In this document: in pieces, positions 35,780 through 44,696 of the stretch
How the letters are laid out: each line of letters starts with the position of its first letter
Position numbering within the stretch: the first letter of the stretch is position 1
Virus record (IMG/VR): IMGVR_UViG_3300027963_000090
Span: 1-57,071 of that record
From: a virus
Direction: 5' to 3' (one strand)
Length of the DNA: 57,071 nt
The notes under the pieces: model-generated
Databases searched by the model: none
What the model saw: only the letters and a program-made list of their open reading frames with translations
What the model was told of the DNA's origin: nothing
Program-made: the position numbers and the translations under genes

Positions 35780-36347
35780 TCAAAAATTTAGATATTTAAA
35801 ATTTGATAAGTTTACCGGAGAAATTCAATCCTGTCAGGGAGGTTATATTGCTGATGGGTTGGCTATCAATGAGGAATTAGGCATAGACTTTGTTACTGGT
35901 AAAGAAGTTATGAGCAATTACAAAGTGATTTTTGTTGATAATGCTTACAAGTTAATTAAAAAATATGTGATACAAAAAGATTCTTACAACAACACACAAT
36001 CAAACGATACTGTTATTAATAAAAATATTTATAAAATCACAACAGCAGTCAACGATAATAATTGTATTTCAATTAGATTGAATAAAAAAGAAAAAAATTT
36101 AATGTTTTCAGTAACAGAACAGTTTAAAGATAGTATGAAAGATTATTTTATAAAAAATTCTTCTAAAGATCACTATTTTTTTGCTACTAAAAAGAACGAT
36201 GGTAGTATATTAGATAATATATTTGTTATTGATATGAAAGAATTACTAGAACAAGGAATCATAAATGTAAGTTATGACCCAAAACACAGCGTGGACCTGT
36301 ATTGTCGTAAAACATTTGATTACAAATATGAGGAAATCAATGAATAA
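35772..36347 (+). CDS. hypothetical protein of the accessory operon
   Basis: A 191-residue, Lys/Asn/Asp-rich, beta-prone protein that I do not recognise. The N-terminus (FRYLKFDKFTGEIQSCQGGY, about 6-25) reads like a small beta-domain. The middle has short alternating strands (NCISIRLNKKEKNLMFSVTE, about 97-116), and it ends in a charged tail. Only two Cys residues are visible. There is no signal peptide, membrane segment or known active-site pattern. It is joined to both neighbours by eight-base overlaps (ATGGATAA upstream, ATGAATAA downstream), so it belongs to the glycosyltransferase cassette. With the 33737 and 53756 genes it is one of three orphans that could be the substrate or scaffold of the surrounding enzymes. 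That is speculation. Confidence 0.6.
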   Translation: MDNQKFRYLKFDKFTGEIQSCQGGYIADGLAINEELGIDFVTGKEVMSNYKVIFVDNAYKLIKKYVIQKDSYNNTQSNDTVINKNIYKITTAVNDNNCISIRLNKKEKNLMFSVTEQFKDSMKDYFIKNSSKDHYFFATKKNDGSILDNIFVIDMKELLEQGIINVSYDPKHSVDLYCRKTFDYKYEEINE

Positions 36348-37248
36348 AATTGCTATCAAAGATTGTGATATCATATTTTTAAGTTATGATGAGCCCAATG
36401 CTGATAAAAATTATGCTGATTTAAAAAAGAAAATGCCATGGGCCAAACGAGTGCATGGTATATTTGGGTCAGACACAGCTCATAAAGCCTGTGCTGCACT
36501 GTCTGACACAGAATATTTTGTTACTGTGGATGGTGATACTCAATTGGATGAAAAATTTATTAATTTAGTGATTGATTTGGACAGCATGGGCATGGATAAT
36601 TCATATATTTTTAGTTGGTGTGGACACATTGATTTAAATGGATTAAAATATGGCAATGGCAGTATTAAATTATGGACCAGAACATTTGTTAATGAGATGA
36701 AAACTCATGAAAACTATCAAGGCAAAGACAGAAATTTAATTGAGTTTTGTTATTTTGACAAATTATTTCAGTTTAATGAAAATTATTCCACCAGTTACAT
36801 CAATAGTACTCCCAAACAAGCATGGAGAGCAGGATTCCGTGAAGGTGTAAAAATGAGTATTGCTAAAGACAGCAGAGTAAAAGACTATAAAACACTGTGG
36901 TGGCAAAATTATCATAGATTAATCATATGGATGACAGTGGGTATGGATGTGAAGAATGGCATTTGGGCCATTGCTGGTGCTAGAGAAGGTTGTTACAGAA
37001 CCATATGTACTGATTGGAATATTAGTTTGACTAGAGATTTTAAATATCTGGATCAGACTTGGTCGGATTTTAGTCAACAGATATCTCAAAATCAAGAAAA
37101 ATGTCTTGAAAGAATAAAAGATCTTGGTAAAGAAATACTTAAAAAACAATCAATGGAATTGCCTGTTGAACCTTTGAATGCTGAGCAGAGTAAATTTTTT
37201 AAAAAGGTGTATATTAATTCGCCTAGAGTGTTAAGAAAGACCATATGA
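36340..37248 (+). CDS. glycosyltransferase-like phage protein (DGD motif)
   Basis: A 302-residue protein if started at ATG 36340, chosen because AGGA lies at 36331-36334 and the family N-terminus begins here; an in-frame upstream start would only add residues overlapping the previous gene. It has CDIIFLSYDEPNADKNYADL (9-28), a KRVHGIFG loop and FVTVDGDTQLDEKF with D64-G-D66, the metal/nucleotide-sugar site expected of a family-2-like GT-A enzyme. A later KQAWRAGFREGVKMSI segment and an AIAGAREG loop are shared with the next gene. The C-terminal ~60 residues form a predicted helix not found in the paralogue. The start overlaps the previous stop as ATGAATAA. Function and substrate are unproven. 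Confidence 0.66.
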   Translation: MNKIAIKDCDIIFLSYDEPNADKNYADLKKKMPWAKRVHGIFGSDTAHKACAALSDTEYFVTVDGDTQLDEKFINLVIDLDSMGMDNSYIFSWCGHIDLNGLKYGNGSIKLWTRTFVNEMKTHENYQGKDRNLIEFCYFDKLFQFNENYSTSYINSTPKQAWRAGFREGVKMSIAKDSRVKDYKTLWWQNYHRLIIWMTVGMDVKNGIWAIAGAREGCYRTICTDWNISLTRDFKYLDQTWSDFSQQISQNQEKCLERIKDLGKEILKKQSMELPVEPLNAEQSKFFKKVYINSPRVLRKTI

Positions 37249-37952
37249 TGTACGATATATTTTTTATAAGTTATAATGAACCCAATGCAGATCAAAATTA
37301 CTCTCTATTGAAACAAAGATTTCCATTGGCTCAAAGAGTTCACGGCATAAAAGGCATTCAACAAGCACATATCAGAGCTGCCACATTGAGTTTGACCAAA
37401 ATGTTTTGGGTGGTAGACGGTGATGCAGTGATTGAAGACGATTTTATGTTTGATTTCCAAGTGGATCCTAATGAATTAAATGCTGTGCATGTGTGGAGAA
37501 GCCGAAATCCCATCAATGAACTGGAGTATGGTTATGGCGGAGTAAAATTACTGCCCAAAAGACTCACGATGAACATGGATCCCAATAGAATAGACATGAC
37601 CACCAGCATATCTAATAGGTTTAGAGCCATGCATGAAGTATCCAACACCACTGTGTTCAATACAGATCCATTCAACACATGGAAAAGTGCTTTTAGAGAG
37701 TGTGTCAAGCTCAGCAGCAAGGTAATCGATCGTCAGGTGGACAAAGAAACTGAAAAAAGATTATTGATTTGGTGCACAGTGGGAGATGATAAACCATGCG
37801 GAGAGTATGCCATTGCTGGAGCACTGGCAGGCAGAGTGTACGGCACGGACAACCAAGGTAATTCAGATGCTTTGAGAATGATCAATAACTTTGAATGGTT
37901 AAAATTAGTATTTGTGGGACAATTTCCACACATGGAGAAAAAAATATTATGA
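37245..37952 (+). CDS. glycosyltransferase-like phage protein (DGD motif), paralogue of the preceding gene
   Basis: A 235-residue paralogue of the 36340 protein. Shared features are FFISYNEPNADQNYSLLKQR (6-25), QRVHGIKGIQQAHIRAA (30-46) and MFWVVDGDAVIEDDF with D58-G-D60. It also shares the TWKSAFRECVKLSS and YAIAGALAGRVYG segments. I associate this short form with hypothetical proteins of T4-like marine phages; the glycosyltransferase label comes from the DxD-containing strand and the overall Rossmann-like start. It lacks the C-terminal helix of its neighbour. It starts at the first of two ATG codons at 37245, giving an ATGA overlap with the previous stop, and is followed by an ATGA overlap with the radical SAM gene. 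Confidence 0.65.
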   Translation: MMYDIFFISYNEPNADQNYSLLKQRFPLAQRVHGIKGIQQAHIRAATLSLTKMFWVVDGDAVIEDDFMFDFQVDPNELNAVHVWRSRNPINELEYGYGGVKLLPKRLTMNMDPNRIDMTTSISNRFRAMHEVSNTTVFNTDPFNTWKSAFRECVKLSSKVIDRQVDKETEKRLLIWCTVGDDKPCGEYAIAGALAGRVYGTDNQGNSDALRMINNFEWLKLVFVGQFPHMEKKIL

Positions 37953-38950
37953 TAGATACCAACATTCCATTTGATAAAATTGTAAACTTTGGTCAACGCA
38001 CCATGTTGAACAGTAAATTGTTTTCTGTGAGTTGGATCTTGGCTCGTTTTTGCAACTATGATTGTTCTTACTGCTGGCCTTATGCCAAAAGCAAACAGAA
38101 AGATCACAGACCATTGTCAGTTTACACAGGAGTGGTGGATGAAATCAAACGACAGGCCAGACAGAATGGATTCACAGACTATCATTTCAGTTTTTCAGGT
38201 GGAGAACCCACTGCCTACAAAGATTTTTTACAATTGGTACAGCATTATAGTGCTGATACTGCTCCAGAATATCAAAGTATTCACATGACCACCAACCTAA
38301 GTCCTTCAGAAAAGTGGTGGGAAAGATGGTTGGAAGCCACAAAAACATTGAACCGCAGAAGTATCACTGCCAGCTTTCATGCTGAATTCGCTGATGAACA
38401 AAAATTTGGAGATAAAATATTACTGTTGATGAAGAATAATGTGTTTGTCACAATTAATCAAGTGATGGTGCCTGATAGATTTGCTGAATACTATGATAGA
38501 TGTGCAAGATTCCACTCCAGAGGTATCAATGTTACACTGAAACCACAGAGTGATCCCACAGCAAGTTTTGTTATTGAAGGTTATACTCGAGATCAACTGA
38601 ACACTTTACAAACAGGATTTCCTCAACGCATACAAGAAGGTGAAAATTACAAAGATTTATTTCAAATTGAGATGATGGATGCTCAAGGCAACAAGTATTA
38701 CATGGATCAAGCAGAGAGATTCAATGCTTTTGGCTTCAATAAATTCAAAGGATGGCACTGTAATGCTGGATATCAGAGTTGTGTCATTAGAGAACCAAAC
38801 GGAGAAGTCAAAAGAAGTTACAGTTGTCATGATCAACCACTGGGTAACATAGAACAAGGATTCAAATTGTTTGATAAACCAAAAGTTTGTATAACTCCCA
38901 CTTGTGTGAGTTCAGCAGATTCAAAAATACCCAAGGCTCGACATGTATAG
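37949..38950 (+). CDS. radical SAM protein with Cys-rich C-terminal domain (1 of 6)
   Basis: A radical S-adenosylmethionine enzyme, 333 residues from ATG 37949; longer in-frame forms only extend into the previous gene. The cluster motif is C35-x3-C39-x2-C42 (CNYDCSYC) and the SAM-contacting GGEP is at 84-87. A STTNLS-like strand follows near the middle of the barrel. The C-terminus GWHCNAGYQSCVIREPNGEV and then CHDQPLGNI and VCITPTC supplies further Cys residues for an auxiliary cluster of the SPASM/twitch kind. The same C-terminal pattern is found in the genes at 43800 and 44686. Reactions of such enzymes include peptide or amino-acid C-H activation; the substrate is unknown. It is coupled by ATGA to the upstream glycosyltransferase-like gene and by ATGTATAG to the next radical SAM gene. 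Confidence 0.85.
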   Translation: MIDTNIPFDKIVNFGQRTMLNSKLFSVSWILARFCNYDCSYCWPYAKSKQKDHRPLSVYTGVVDEIKRQARQNGFTDYHFSFSGGEPTAYKDFLQLVQHYSADTAPEYQSIHMTTNLSPSEKWWERWLEATKTLNRRSITASFHAEFADEQKFGDKILLLMKNNVFVTINQVMVPDRFAEYYDRCARFHSRGINVTLKPQSDPTASFVIEGYTRDQLNTLQTGFPQRIQEGENYKDLFQIEMMDAQGNKYYMDQAERFNAFGFNKFKGWHCNAGYQSCVIREPNGEVKRSYSCHDQPLGNIEQGFKLFDKPKVCITPTCVSSADSKIPKARHV

Positions 38951-39932
38951 ATACCAAGATATAAAGGATATTCATTTGGAAATCACCAGCAAGTGTCAAG
39001 CCAAATGTCCCATGTGTCCTAGAAGAATCAGTGGAGGACCAATAAATCCATTTATCAAATTGGACGAAATAACTTTAGGTGTATTCAAACAATGGTTTGA
39101 ACCAAACTTCATAAAACAATTGGACAGTTTATTCATGTGTGGTAATTTGGGAGATCCTATCATATCCAAAGACACATTGGAAATATATCAGTACTTGCGT
39201 GAACTAAATCCCAACATTAGATTGGCCATGCACACCAACGGCAGTGCTAGAGATACAGAATGGTGGCAAAGATTGGCTCAATTGAAAGTAAAAGTGACAT
39301 TTGGCATTGATGGTTTAGCAGATACCCATCATCTTTATAGGATCAGCACAGATTTCAATAAAATAATTGAAAATGCTCAAGCATTTATTTCAGCAGGTGG
39401 AGTGGCCAAATGGCACATGTTGGTGTTTGCTCACAATGAACATCAAATTGAACAGTGTAGAACAATGTCCAAAGACATGGGCTTTGTGGATTTTTCAATC
39501 AAACACACTTCTAGATTCAAGCAGGATTATTTACAAGTGATTGATGACTTGGGTAGACCCACACACAGAATCAAACCCACTCAAACCAGTTTGGATATGA
39601 TTCCGTTGTCTGAAGCAGCACAAAAAGAAGTCAAACCACACATTGTTTGTAAAGCACAGAAATATAAACAGTTGTATGTGAGTGCTTGTGGTAATGTGTC
39701 ACCTTGTTGTTGGTTGGATATGGAATGGATACCACCCATGCAAGAATCCAGAGTAGATTATATGGAAAAAATTTCAGAATTTCCCAATCTTCATCGCGAA
39801 ACATTGAAAGAAATATTTGATAATGGATTTTTTTCAAAAATAGAAACACAATGGAGCACAGTGGGATTGAAAGAATGCACCAAACAATGTGGGTCATTTG
39901 ATAAACTAGGAGCACAATTTGTTGAAAATTAA
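38943..39932 (+). CDS. radical SAM protein with SPASM-like C-terminus (2 of 6)
   Basis: A 329-residue radical SAM enzyme. The cluster motif lies close to the N-terminus, C18-x3-C22-x2-C25 (CQAKCPMC, in HLEITSKCQAKCPMCPRR), the arrangement seen in SPASM-type enzymes that act on peptides or aminoglycosides. The GGEP position reads CGNLGDP (66-72). The C-terminal half has KLYVSACGNVSPCCWLD-like sequence and a final CTKQCGSFD, giving five or more Cys for auxiliary Fe-S clusters. This architecture differs from the other five radical SAM proteins in the window, so it probably catalyses a different step. It is translationally coupled on both sides by short overlaps. Known SPASM members make RiPP crosslinks, quinones or dehydrogenated sugars; which applies is not visible. 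Confidence 0.85.
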   Translation: MYRYQDIKDIHLEITSKCQAKCPMCPRRISGGPINPFIKLDEITLGVFKQWFEPNFIKQLDSLFMCGNLGDPIISKDTLEIYQYLRELNPNIRLAMHTNGSARDTEWWQRLAQLKVKVTFGIDGLADTHHLYRISTDFNKIIENAQAFISAGGVAKWHMLVFAHNEHQIEQCRTMSKDMGFVDFSIKHTSRFKQDYLQVIDDLGRPTHRIKPTQTSLDMIPLSEAAQKEVKPHIVCKAQKYKQLYVSACGNVSPCCWLDMEWIPPMQESRVDYMEKISEFPNLHRETLKEIFDNGFFSKIETQWSTVGLKECTKQCGSFDKLGAQFVEN

Positions 39933-40530
39933 TATACAAGACGTTTTATTTTGGATGGATGCTATCAGACAATCTGATGACAGATATCGTACATTGGAAA
40001 GTTTCTGGAAAGGTCAAATCAACAGCAAAGTATGGTTGATTGAACAATTAAAAAAATTACCCAGAGCACACAGCATGGATATTTTAATTTGTGGTGGATG
40101 GTATGGAGTGATGGCCACACTTTTATTCAACAGTGATCTGTATGTGAATAAAATAACCAGCATGGACATAGACAGCAAGTGTGAAAACACAGCAAATACC
40201 ATGAACAAACAGTATGAAATGTCTGGTAGATTCCGTGCTGTTACTCAAGACATGCTCACTTATAAAGATTACAATCGTTATGACATGATTATCAACACAG
40301 TGTGTGAGCATTTGACAACAGAACAGTACAATGAATGGTTAAATTTAATACCCAAAGACAAAATTATTGTGTTGCAAAGCAATGACTATGTGATTCCTGA
40401 ACATGTAAACCCCATGAAGGATTTAAATCAGTTTGTAAACCATAGCAAATTGTATCCTATTGTGGAACCTAGTGAATTACAAACAGAAAAATACAAAAGA
40501 TTTATGATTGTAGGTAAAAACAATGAATAA
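39919..40530 (+). CDS. SAM-dependent methyltransferase-like protein
   Basis: A 203-residue class I methyltransferase-like protein. The glycine-rich motif I is MDILICGGWYGVMATLLFN (about 53-71), followed by an acidic strand end SMDIDSKCENTANTMN (about 85-100) that would bind the ribose of SAM. MINTVCEHL (about 127-135) sits where motif IV is expected. It probably starts at TTG 39919: AGGAG is six bases upstream (39908-39912) and the first helix, NIQDVLFWMDAIRQSDDRYR, precedes the next ATG at 39955. It overlaps the upstream radical SAM gene by 14 bases and the downstream oxygenase by 8 (ATGAATAA). Acceptor unknown; the setting suggests methylation of a product of the cassette rather than DNA. 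Confidence 0.68.
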   Translation: MLKINIQDVLFWMDAIRQSDDRYRTLESFWKGQINSKVWLIEQLKKLPRAHSMDILICGGWYGVMATLLFNSDLYVNKITSMDIDSKCENTANTMNKQYEMSGRFRAVTQDMLTYKDYNRYDMIINTVCEHLTTEQYNEWLNLIPKDKIIVLQSNDYVIPEHVNPMKDLNQFVNHSKLYPIVEPSELQTEKYKRFMIVGKNNE

Positions 40531-41191
40531 TGAACAAATAACCAAACAAGTATTGGAAAAATTTAAAAAAAAACAAATAGGTTGGTTGCAACTAGATATT
40601 TCTTTTGAAAATTACATTGATCATCAAGAAGTATCTGCTGTGAATGATTTTTACGTGGATCATAGAGAAGGAGAAAACCACAAAGGATGGCAAAGTTGTT
40701 GTGTGTATGGGTTAGGCATTACTAAAACCCAAGTGGCACAACATTATGGACACACGAATGAATTAAATGCTCCTTATCATTGGACTGCATTGACACAATT
40801 GGCTCCAAAAGCCACTGAATTTTGGAAAAATTTTCCTGCAGAAAAATATACTAGAGTTAGATTTATGAAATTAGCACCTAATGGATATGTGGGATTGCAC
40901 AATGATGCTCCCAGCAATATGCCACCTGATATTGATTTATTAAATTATTTATTACCCATTAATTTAAGCATTACTCACCCCAAAGATTGTGTTATGGAAA
41001 TAGAAAATCACGGCATAGTGCCTTGGAAACCAGGCAGTGTATTTTTAATCAATATACTGAATAACCACACAGTAAAAAACAACAGCACAGAAGATAGAAT
41101 ACACATGATTGCTCAAGCACACGTGGGCAATCAACGTGAAAAATTCTGTGAATTAATTGCTAAAAGTGCTATAAAAAATGATATTCTTTAG
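40523..41191 (+). CDS. Fe(II)/2-oxoglutarate-type oxygenase, aspartyl beta-hydroxylase-like (1 of 6)
   Basis: A 222-residue cupin-fold oxygenase. The iron-binding triad is visible as H126-x-D128 (in GLHNDAPSN) and H182 (NHTVKNNS), with R192 (EDRIHMI) placed to bind the 2-oxoglutarate carboxylate. The layout, including the PWKPGSVFLINILN strand before the distal His, is that of aspartyl/asparaginyl hydroxylases. The first ~100 residues are an N-terminal extension with a Trp/Tyr-rich region (YHWTALTQLAPKATEFW). It would hydroxylate a side chain or a sugar/amino-acid intermediate using O2. It is joined to the methyltransferase upstream by ATGAATAA and overlaps the next gene by 14 bases. Confidence 0.78.
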   Translation: MNNEQITKQVLEKFKKKQIGWLQLDISFENYIDHQEVSAVNDFYVDHREGENHKGWQSCCVYGLGITKTQVAQHYGHTNELNAPYHWTALTQLAPKATEFWKNFPAEKYTRVRFMKLAPNGYVGLHNDAPSNMPPDIDLLNYLLPINLSITHPKDCVMEIENHGIVPWKPGSVFLINILNNHTVKNNSTEDRIHMIAQAHVGNQREKFCELIAKSAIKNDIL

Positions 41192-42530
41192 TGGATTAAA
41201 CAAAAGATCTGATATAGTTTTTGTATGTGTGGACAACACACATTTGATTAAAAATAATGATCATAAAGAAATTATAAAAAATATTGCTGATTACAGTATC
41301 AGTAACATTTGTGTAAAAGGATATGATGTGTTTAATGGATTAGATACAAATAATATATTACCTAGAATAGCAGATCAATACACGCATGCTGTGGTATTTG
41401 ATGCTGATACTGAATTTACAGGATCAAATTTTTTTAAAGAATTAAAAAAATTATGCGTTAAAGATTTCTTTTTGGCTGGACATGTGTTGGATAGAAAAGA
41501 AGGATATTACGAATTACACTCTCAATGTTATGTGATAAATTTAAAAAAATATATTCAATATGGAATGCCACACATAACTCACCCAACACCTAATGTTTCT
41601 CACGAACATATTGAACCTATTAGAAGTGAAGAAAATTATCACGATGATTATACTCCTTTATGGATTAAATCAGGTACTACAAAAAAACAATATCAACATT
41701 TATGGCATGGTAATAATATATTAAGTGTAGGGTTGGAAAACAATGAAACTGTTTTAATATTTGATGCAGCTATTCGTAACAGCAAACAATGTTATTATGC
41801 TCAATATGAGAACGAATTTTTAAAAAACAATCAACACATTTATGAAAAATCTAAATTCTCATCCACTAGATTGTTTTATCCTATTAACACAGAAGAACCA
41901 CAACAGATAAACATTAATGGTCCTATAACACAATTGATTACTCCTGCCAGCGGATTCAACTGGTTGCATTATGTCAACAAATATGGTTATAACAATGATA
42001 CTTTGATTTCTTTTTATGATTATAATCCAAACTCTTTATACTACATGAAAAATATTGTGGAAAATTTTGATGGCACAGATTATTATGCTTTTTTAAAATC
42101 TATAAAATCTAATGACACTAACGATTGGATTAATTCAAAAGAAGAAATTAATCAAAATTTTGAAACAATAAAACATTTATGGCATATGGTTAAAAAAATA
42201 AAATTCAGTTATCATGAGTGTGATTTATTAAATAATTTTAATATACCTGTGATAAATGACCATAACACTATAATGCATTTGAGCAATGTATTTTGTTATG
42301 AACCCACAGCAGCTTTTAATAGTTTTGTTAAAAGAGTCAATGCAGAAAACAACTTGATTAAAATTTTAAAAAATAACAATTCAAAAATTAATCTAATTGT
42401 GTCGGGTCATGCATGGTCTGGATTGGCTGATTACCCCAAATATGTAGGGTATGTGAGCGATTTTGTTGAACAAAGTCTTAATAAATGTTATAAAGCCACA
42501 TGGCATCAAAAAGAAGATTGGGAAATTTAA
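41178..42530 (+). CDS. two-part protein: glycosyltransferase-like N-terminus and methyltransferase-like C-terminus (putative)
   Basis: A 450-residue protein with two apparent domains. Residues ~1-140 contain YTHAVVFDADTEFTGSNFF with D75-x-D77 and an AGHVLDRKEGYYELHSQCYV strand pair, resembling a GT-A-type domain. Residues ~235-435 include a PASGFNWLHYVNKYGYNND motif and then LISFYDYNPNSLYYMKNIVE (about 281-300) with DGTDYYAFL. I associate these with methyltransferase-fold proteins that place an Asp-Tyr-Asn-Pro after strand 2. It ends with a VSGHAWSGLADYPKYVGYV segment. Neither domain shows a complete catalytic set, so both calls are tentative. It overlaps the upstream oxygenase and lies nine bases before the next radical SAM gene. 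Confidence 0.5.
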   Translation: MIFFSGLNKRSDIVFVCVDNTHLIKNNDHKEIIKNIADYSISNICVKGYDVFNGLDTNNILPRIADQYTHAVVFDADTEFTGSNFFKELKKLCVKDFFLAGHVLDRKEGYYELHSQCYVINLKKYIQYGMPHITHPTPNVSHEHIEPIRSEENYHDDYTPLWIKSGTTKKQYQHLWHGNNILSVGLENNETVLIFDAAIRNSKQCYYAQYENEFLKNNQHIYEKSKFSSTRLFYPINTEEPQQININGPITQLITPASGFNWLHYVNKYGYNNDTLISFYDYNPNSLYYMKNIVENFDGTDYYAFLKSIKSNDTNDWINSKEEINQNFETIKHLWHMVKKIKFSYHECDLLNNFNIPVINDHNTIMHLSNVFCYEPTAAFNSFVKRVNAENNLIKILKNNNSKINLIVSGHAWSGLADYPKYVGYVSDFVEQSLNKCYKATWHQKEDWEI

Positions 42531-42538
42531 ATACTGTT

Positions 42539-43807
42539 ATGAAAAATAAAAGTTGTACATTCTGCATGCATCCATTCACAGGATTAGCCACTAGAGAAGA
42601 TGGTGCTATTAAGGTGTGTTGTAGAAGTTTACCCATTGGAAACATACAGAATGAGACCATGGAAGAAGCATGGAACAATGAAAAAATGCGTGAAGTAAGA
42701 CATCAGGTGTTGAACAATGAGCGACCTAATGTGTGTGCACCTTGTTTTGATTTGGAAGATCAGGGAGTGCAAAGTTTGCGACAAAGACACATCAGTGACA
42801 ATATTCCAGAATCAAGGATCAATCTTTATCCCACAGCTTTAGATAGTTTAAAAGAAGATTATACCATGCCTTTTGAACTGCCCACTATGGAAATCAAAAT
42901 TAACAACTTGTGTAACCTAAAATGTCGTATGTGTAATCCATTAGACAGCACACAATGGAAAGATTGGAACAGCATTGTGGATCATTACAAGAAAGAAAAC
43001 AATTACTTGGTCAAAGCCGTGGAAGATCTTGGTCTGACACAAGCGCCGCATGTGGATCTTTTCGAAGATAAACCACACTTTTGGGACAATTTAAAAAAAC
43101 TTATTCCTTATTTTAAACGTGTGGAATTTGCTGGTGGTGAACCTTTGATGGATCCCACCCATTACAAAATATTAGATTTATTAAGCACCAATGGATCCAA
43201 CATTGAAATCAAATATGCCACCAATGGCACAGTGTTGGGCATCAAAGGTGGAAGAACCATACAAGAATACTGGCCCAAATTCAAAAGTGTGGCAGTGAAT
43301 GTGAGCATTGACGGAATCTTTGACACTTATGAATATATCCGAAGTAATGGCAAGTTTATGGATGTGGTCAACAACATAAAAATAATGAAACAAATACCCA
43401 CAGTGAGTAGAATAGTGGGAGCATTCACAGTACAAGCCAACAATATCATGCAAATAGATCGTGTGATTGATTACTTTTTAAATGATCTGGGCATTGTGTT
43501 TTACAGTCATAGGGTAAATTATCCCAGAGCGTTGAGTGCTCAAGTGTTGCCTACAAAATTAAAAAATCAAGTGATAGACAAATTGGAAGCAATGAAACCT
43601 CAAATAAAAGATTATGCATTGGTCAAACAACATCCAATATTAGAAAAAATTACTCTGCAACAAATACAGGACAACATTAATTTTTTAAAAGCCAGAGATC
43701 TTAATCAATACTGGATGGATTGTGTGGACTTTAATCGCAAATTGGACATCACAAGAAATCAAGGACCTTTTGAAAAAATAAACCCGGAGTTTGCTGACTA
43801 TGTTTAA
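42539..43807 (+). CDS. radical SAM protein with N-terminal Cys-rich (twitch/SPASM-like) domain (3 of 6)
   Basis: A 422-residue radical SAM protein with the auxiliary Cys domain in front of the barrel, as in the N-terminal-twitch radical SAM family. Cys residues occur at 6, 9, 27, 28, 66 and 69 (CTFCMHP, KVCCRSLPIGN, CAPCF). The catalytic cluster motif is C125-x3-C129-x2-C132 (CNLKCRMC), followed by VEFAGGEPLMD and a SIDG strand. I start it at ATG 42539, eight bases past the previous stop, rather than at an ATG 39 bases earlier, because the Cys motif begins right after 42539. Neither start has a strong ribosome binding site. It shares its architecture with the 45642-47060 gene on the opposite strand. 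Substrate unknown. Confidence 0.83.
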   Translation: MKNKSCTFCMHPFTGLATREDGAIKVCCRSLPIGNIQNETMEEAWNNEKMREVRHQVLNNERPNVCAPCFDLEDQGVQSLRQRHISDNIPESRINLYPTALDSLKEDYTMPFELPTMEIKINNLCNLKCRMCNPLDSTQWKDWNSIVDHYKKENNYLVKAVEDLGLTQAPHVDLFEDKPHFWDNLKKLIPYFKRVEFAGGEPLMDPTHYKILDLLSTNGSNIEIKYATNGTVLGIKGGRTIQEYWPKFKSVAVNVSIDGIFDTYEYIRSNGKFMDVVNNIKIMKQIPTVSRIVGAFTVQANNIMQIDRVIDYFLNDLGIVFYSHRVNYPRALSAQVLPTKLKNQVIDKLEAMKPQIKDYALVKQHPILEKITLQQIQDNINFLKARDLNQYWMDCVDFNRKLDITRNQGPFEKINPEFADYV

Positions 43808-44696
43808 AGTGGAACACTTATATCCTCATATTAGAAACAGTGTCAAAGTGGAATGGAATCTTGGCAAACGATGCAATTTAGATTGTAGTTATTGTCCAGC
43901 AGAAATACATGACAATCACAGTGAACACACTGATATAGAGATATTGAAACGCACTGTGGACACACTGAGCACAATACCCAATGTGCGAATCAGTTTGACT
44001 GGTGGAGAACCTTGTGTGCATCCAAACATAGAACAGTTATTACAACATGCCAAAAATAAAATCAGTTGGATCAACGTCACCACCAATGGTACCAGAACTG
44101 TGGAATTCTACCAAAATATTTTGGAAAATTATATCAATCATATGGTATTCAGTGTGCATTTTGAATCCGATTGGCAAAGGGTCATAAACACAATTATCAA
44201 GGTTTATACACAGTCTGTCAACAAAAATGTTCTAGTGCATATGATGATGCTACCAGGACGTTTAAAAGACGTTAAAGACGCTTGCAAGGCTCTTTTAGAT
44301 GCGGGCATACGCTATGCACTGAGACCTATACGCTGGACCAAAACACATGATGATTTCGAAGACATGATTCATTACAGTGAGGAAGAAAAAGAATTTTTGG
44401 CAGTGAGCAATCACACACCACCAAAAAATACTCTCATAGACAACACAGTGGAATGCAATGTGAATGATTTGCTGATCAACAAAACCAATAAATTCCAAGG
44501 ATGGAGTTGTATGTCTGGAGTGGAAAGTTTAATGATCAATTGGGATGGTGAAGTTCACCGAGCCACTTGTAGAGTGGGTGGCACTTTGGGTAACATTTAT
44601 CAAGACACTTTTGTACGACCCACAGCGCCTGTTGATTGCACTCGCACATGGTGCACTTGTGCTGCAGATATCAATATTACAAAAATCAAAGTTTAA
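43800..44696 (+). CDS. radical SAM protein with Cys-rich C-terminal domain (4 of 6)
   Basis: A 298-residue radical SAM enzyme from ATG 43800; GGAG lies at 43785-43788. The TTG three codons upstream sits only two bases from that GGAG, so ATG is preferred. The cluster motif is C25-x3-C29-x2-C32 (CNLDCSYC), followed by SLTGGEPCVHP and TTNGTRT. The C-terminus GWSCMSGVESLMINWDGEV, then TCRVGGTLGNI and CTRTWCTCAAD, follows the same plan as the genes at 37949 and 44686. It is the last gene of the plus block and overlaps the upstream gene by eight bases (ATGTTTAA). Its 3' end overlaps the convergent minus-strand radical SAM gene by 11 bases, so transcripts from both sides must collide or read through here. 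Confidence 0.85.
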   Translation: MFKVEHLYPHIRNSVKVEWNLGKRCNLDCSYCPAEIHDNHSEHTDIEILKRTVDTLSTIPNVRISLTGGEPCVHPNIEQLLQHAKNKISWINVTTNGTRTVEFYQNILENYINHMVFSVHFESDWQRVINTIIKVYTQSVNKNVLVHMMMLPGRLKDVKDACKALLDAGIRYALRPIRWTKTHDDFEDMIHYSEEEKEFLAVSNHTPPKNTLIDNTVECNVNDLLINKTNKFQGWSCMSGVESLMINWDGEVHRATCRVGGTLGNIYQDTFVRPTAPVDCTRTWCTCAADINITKIKV

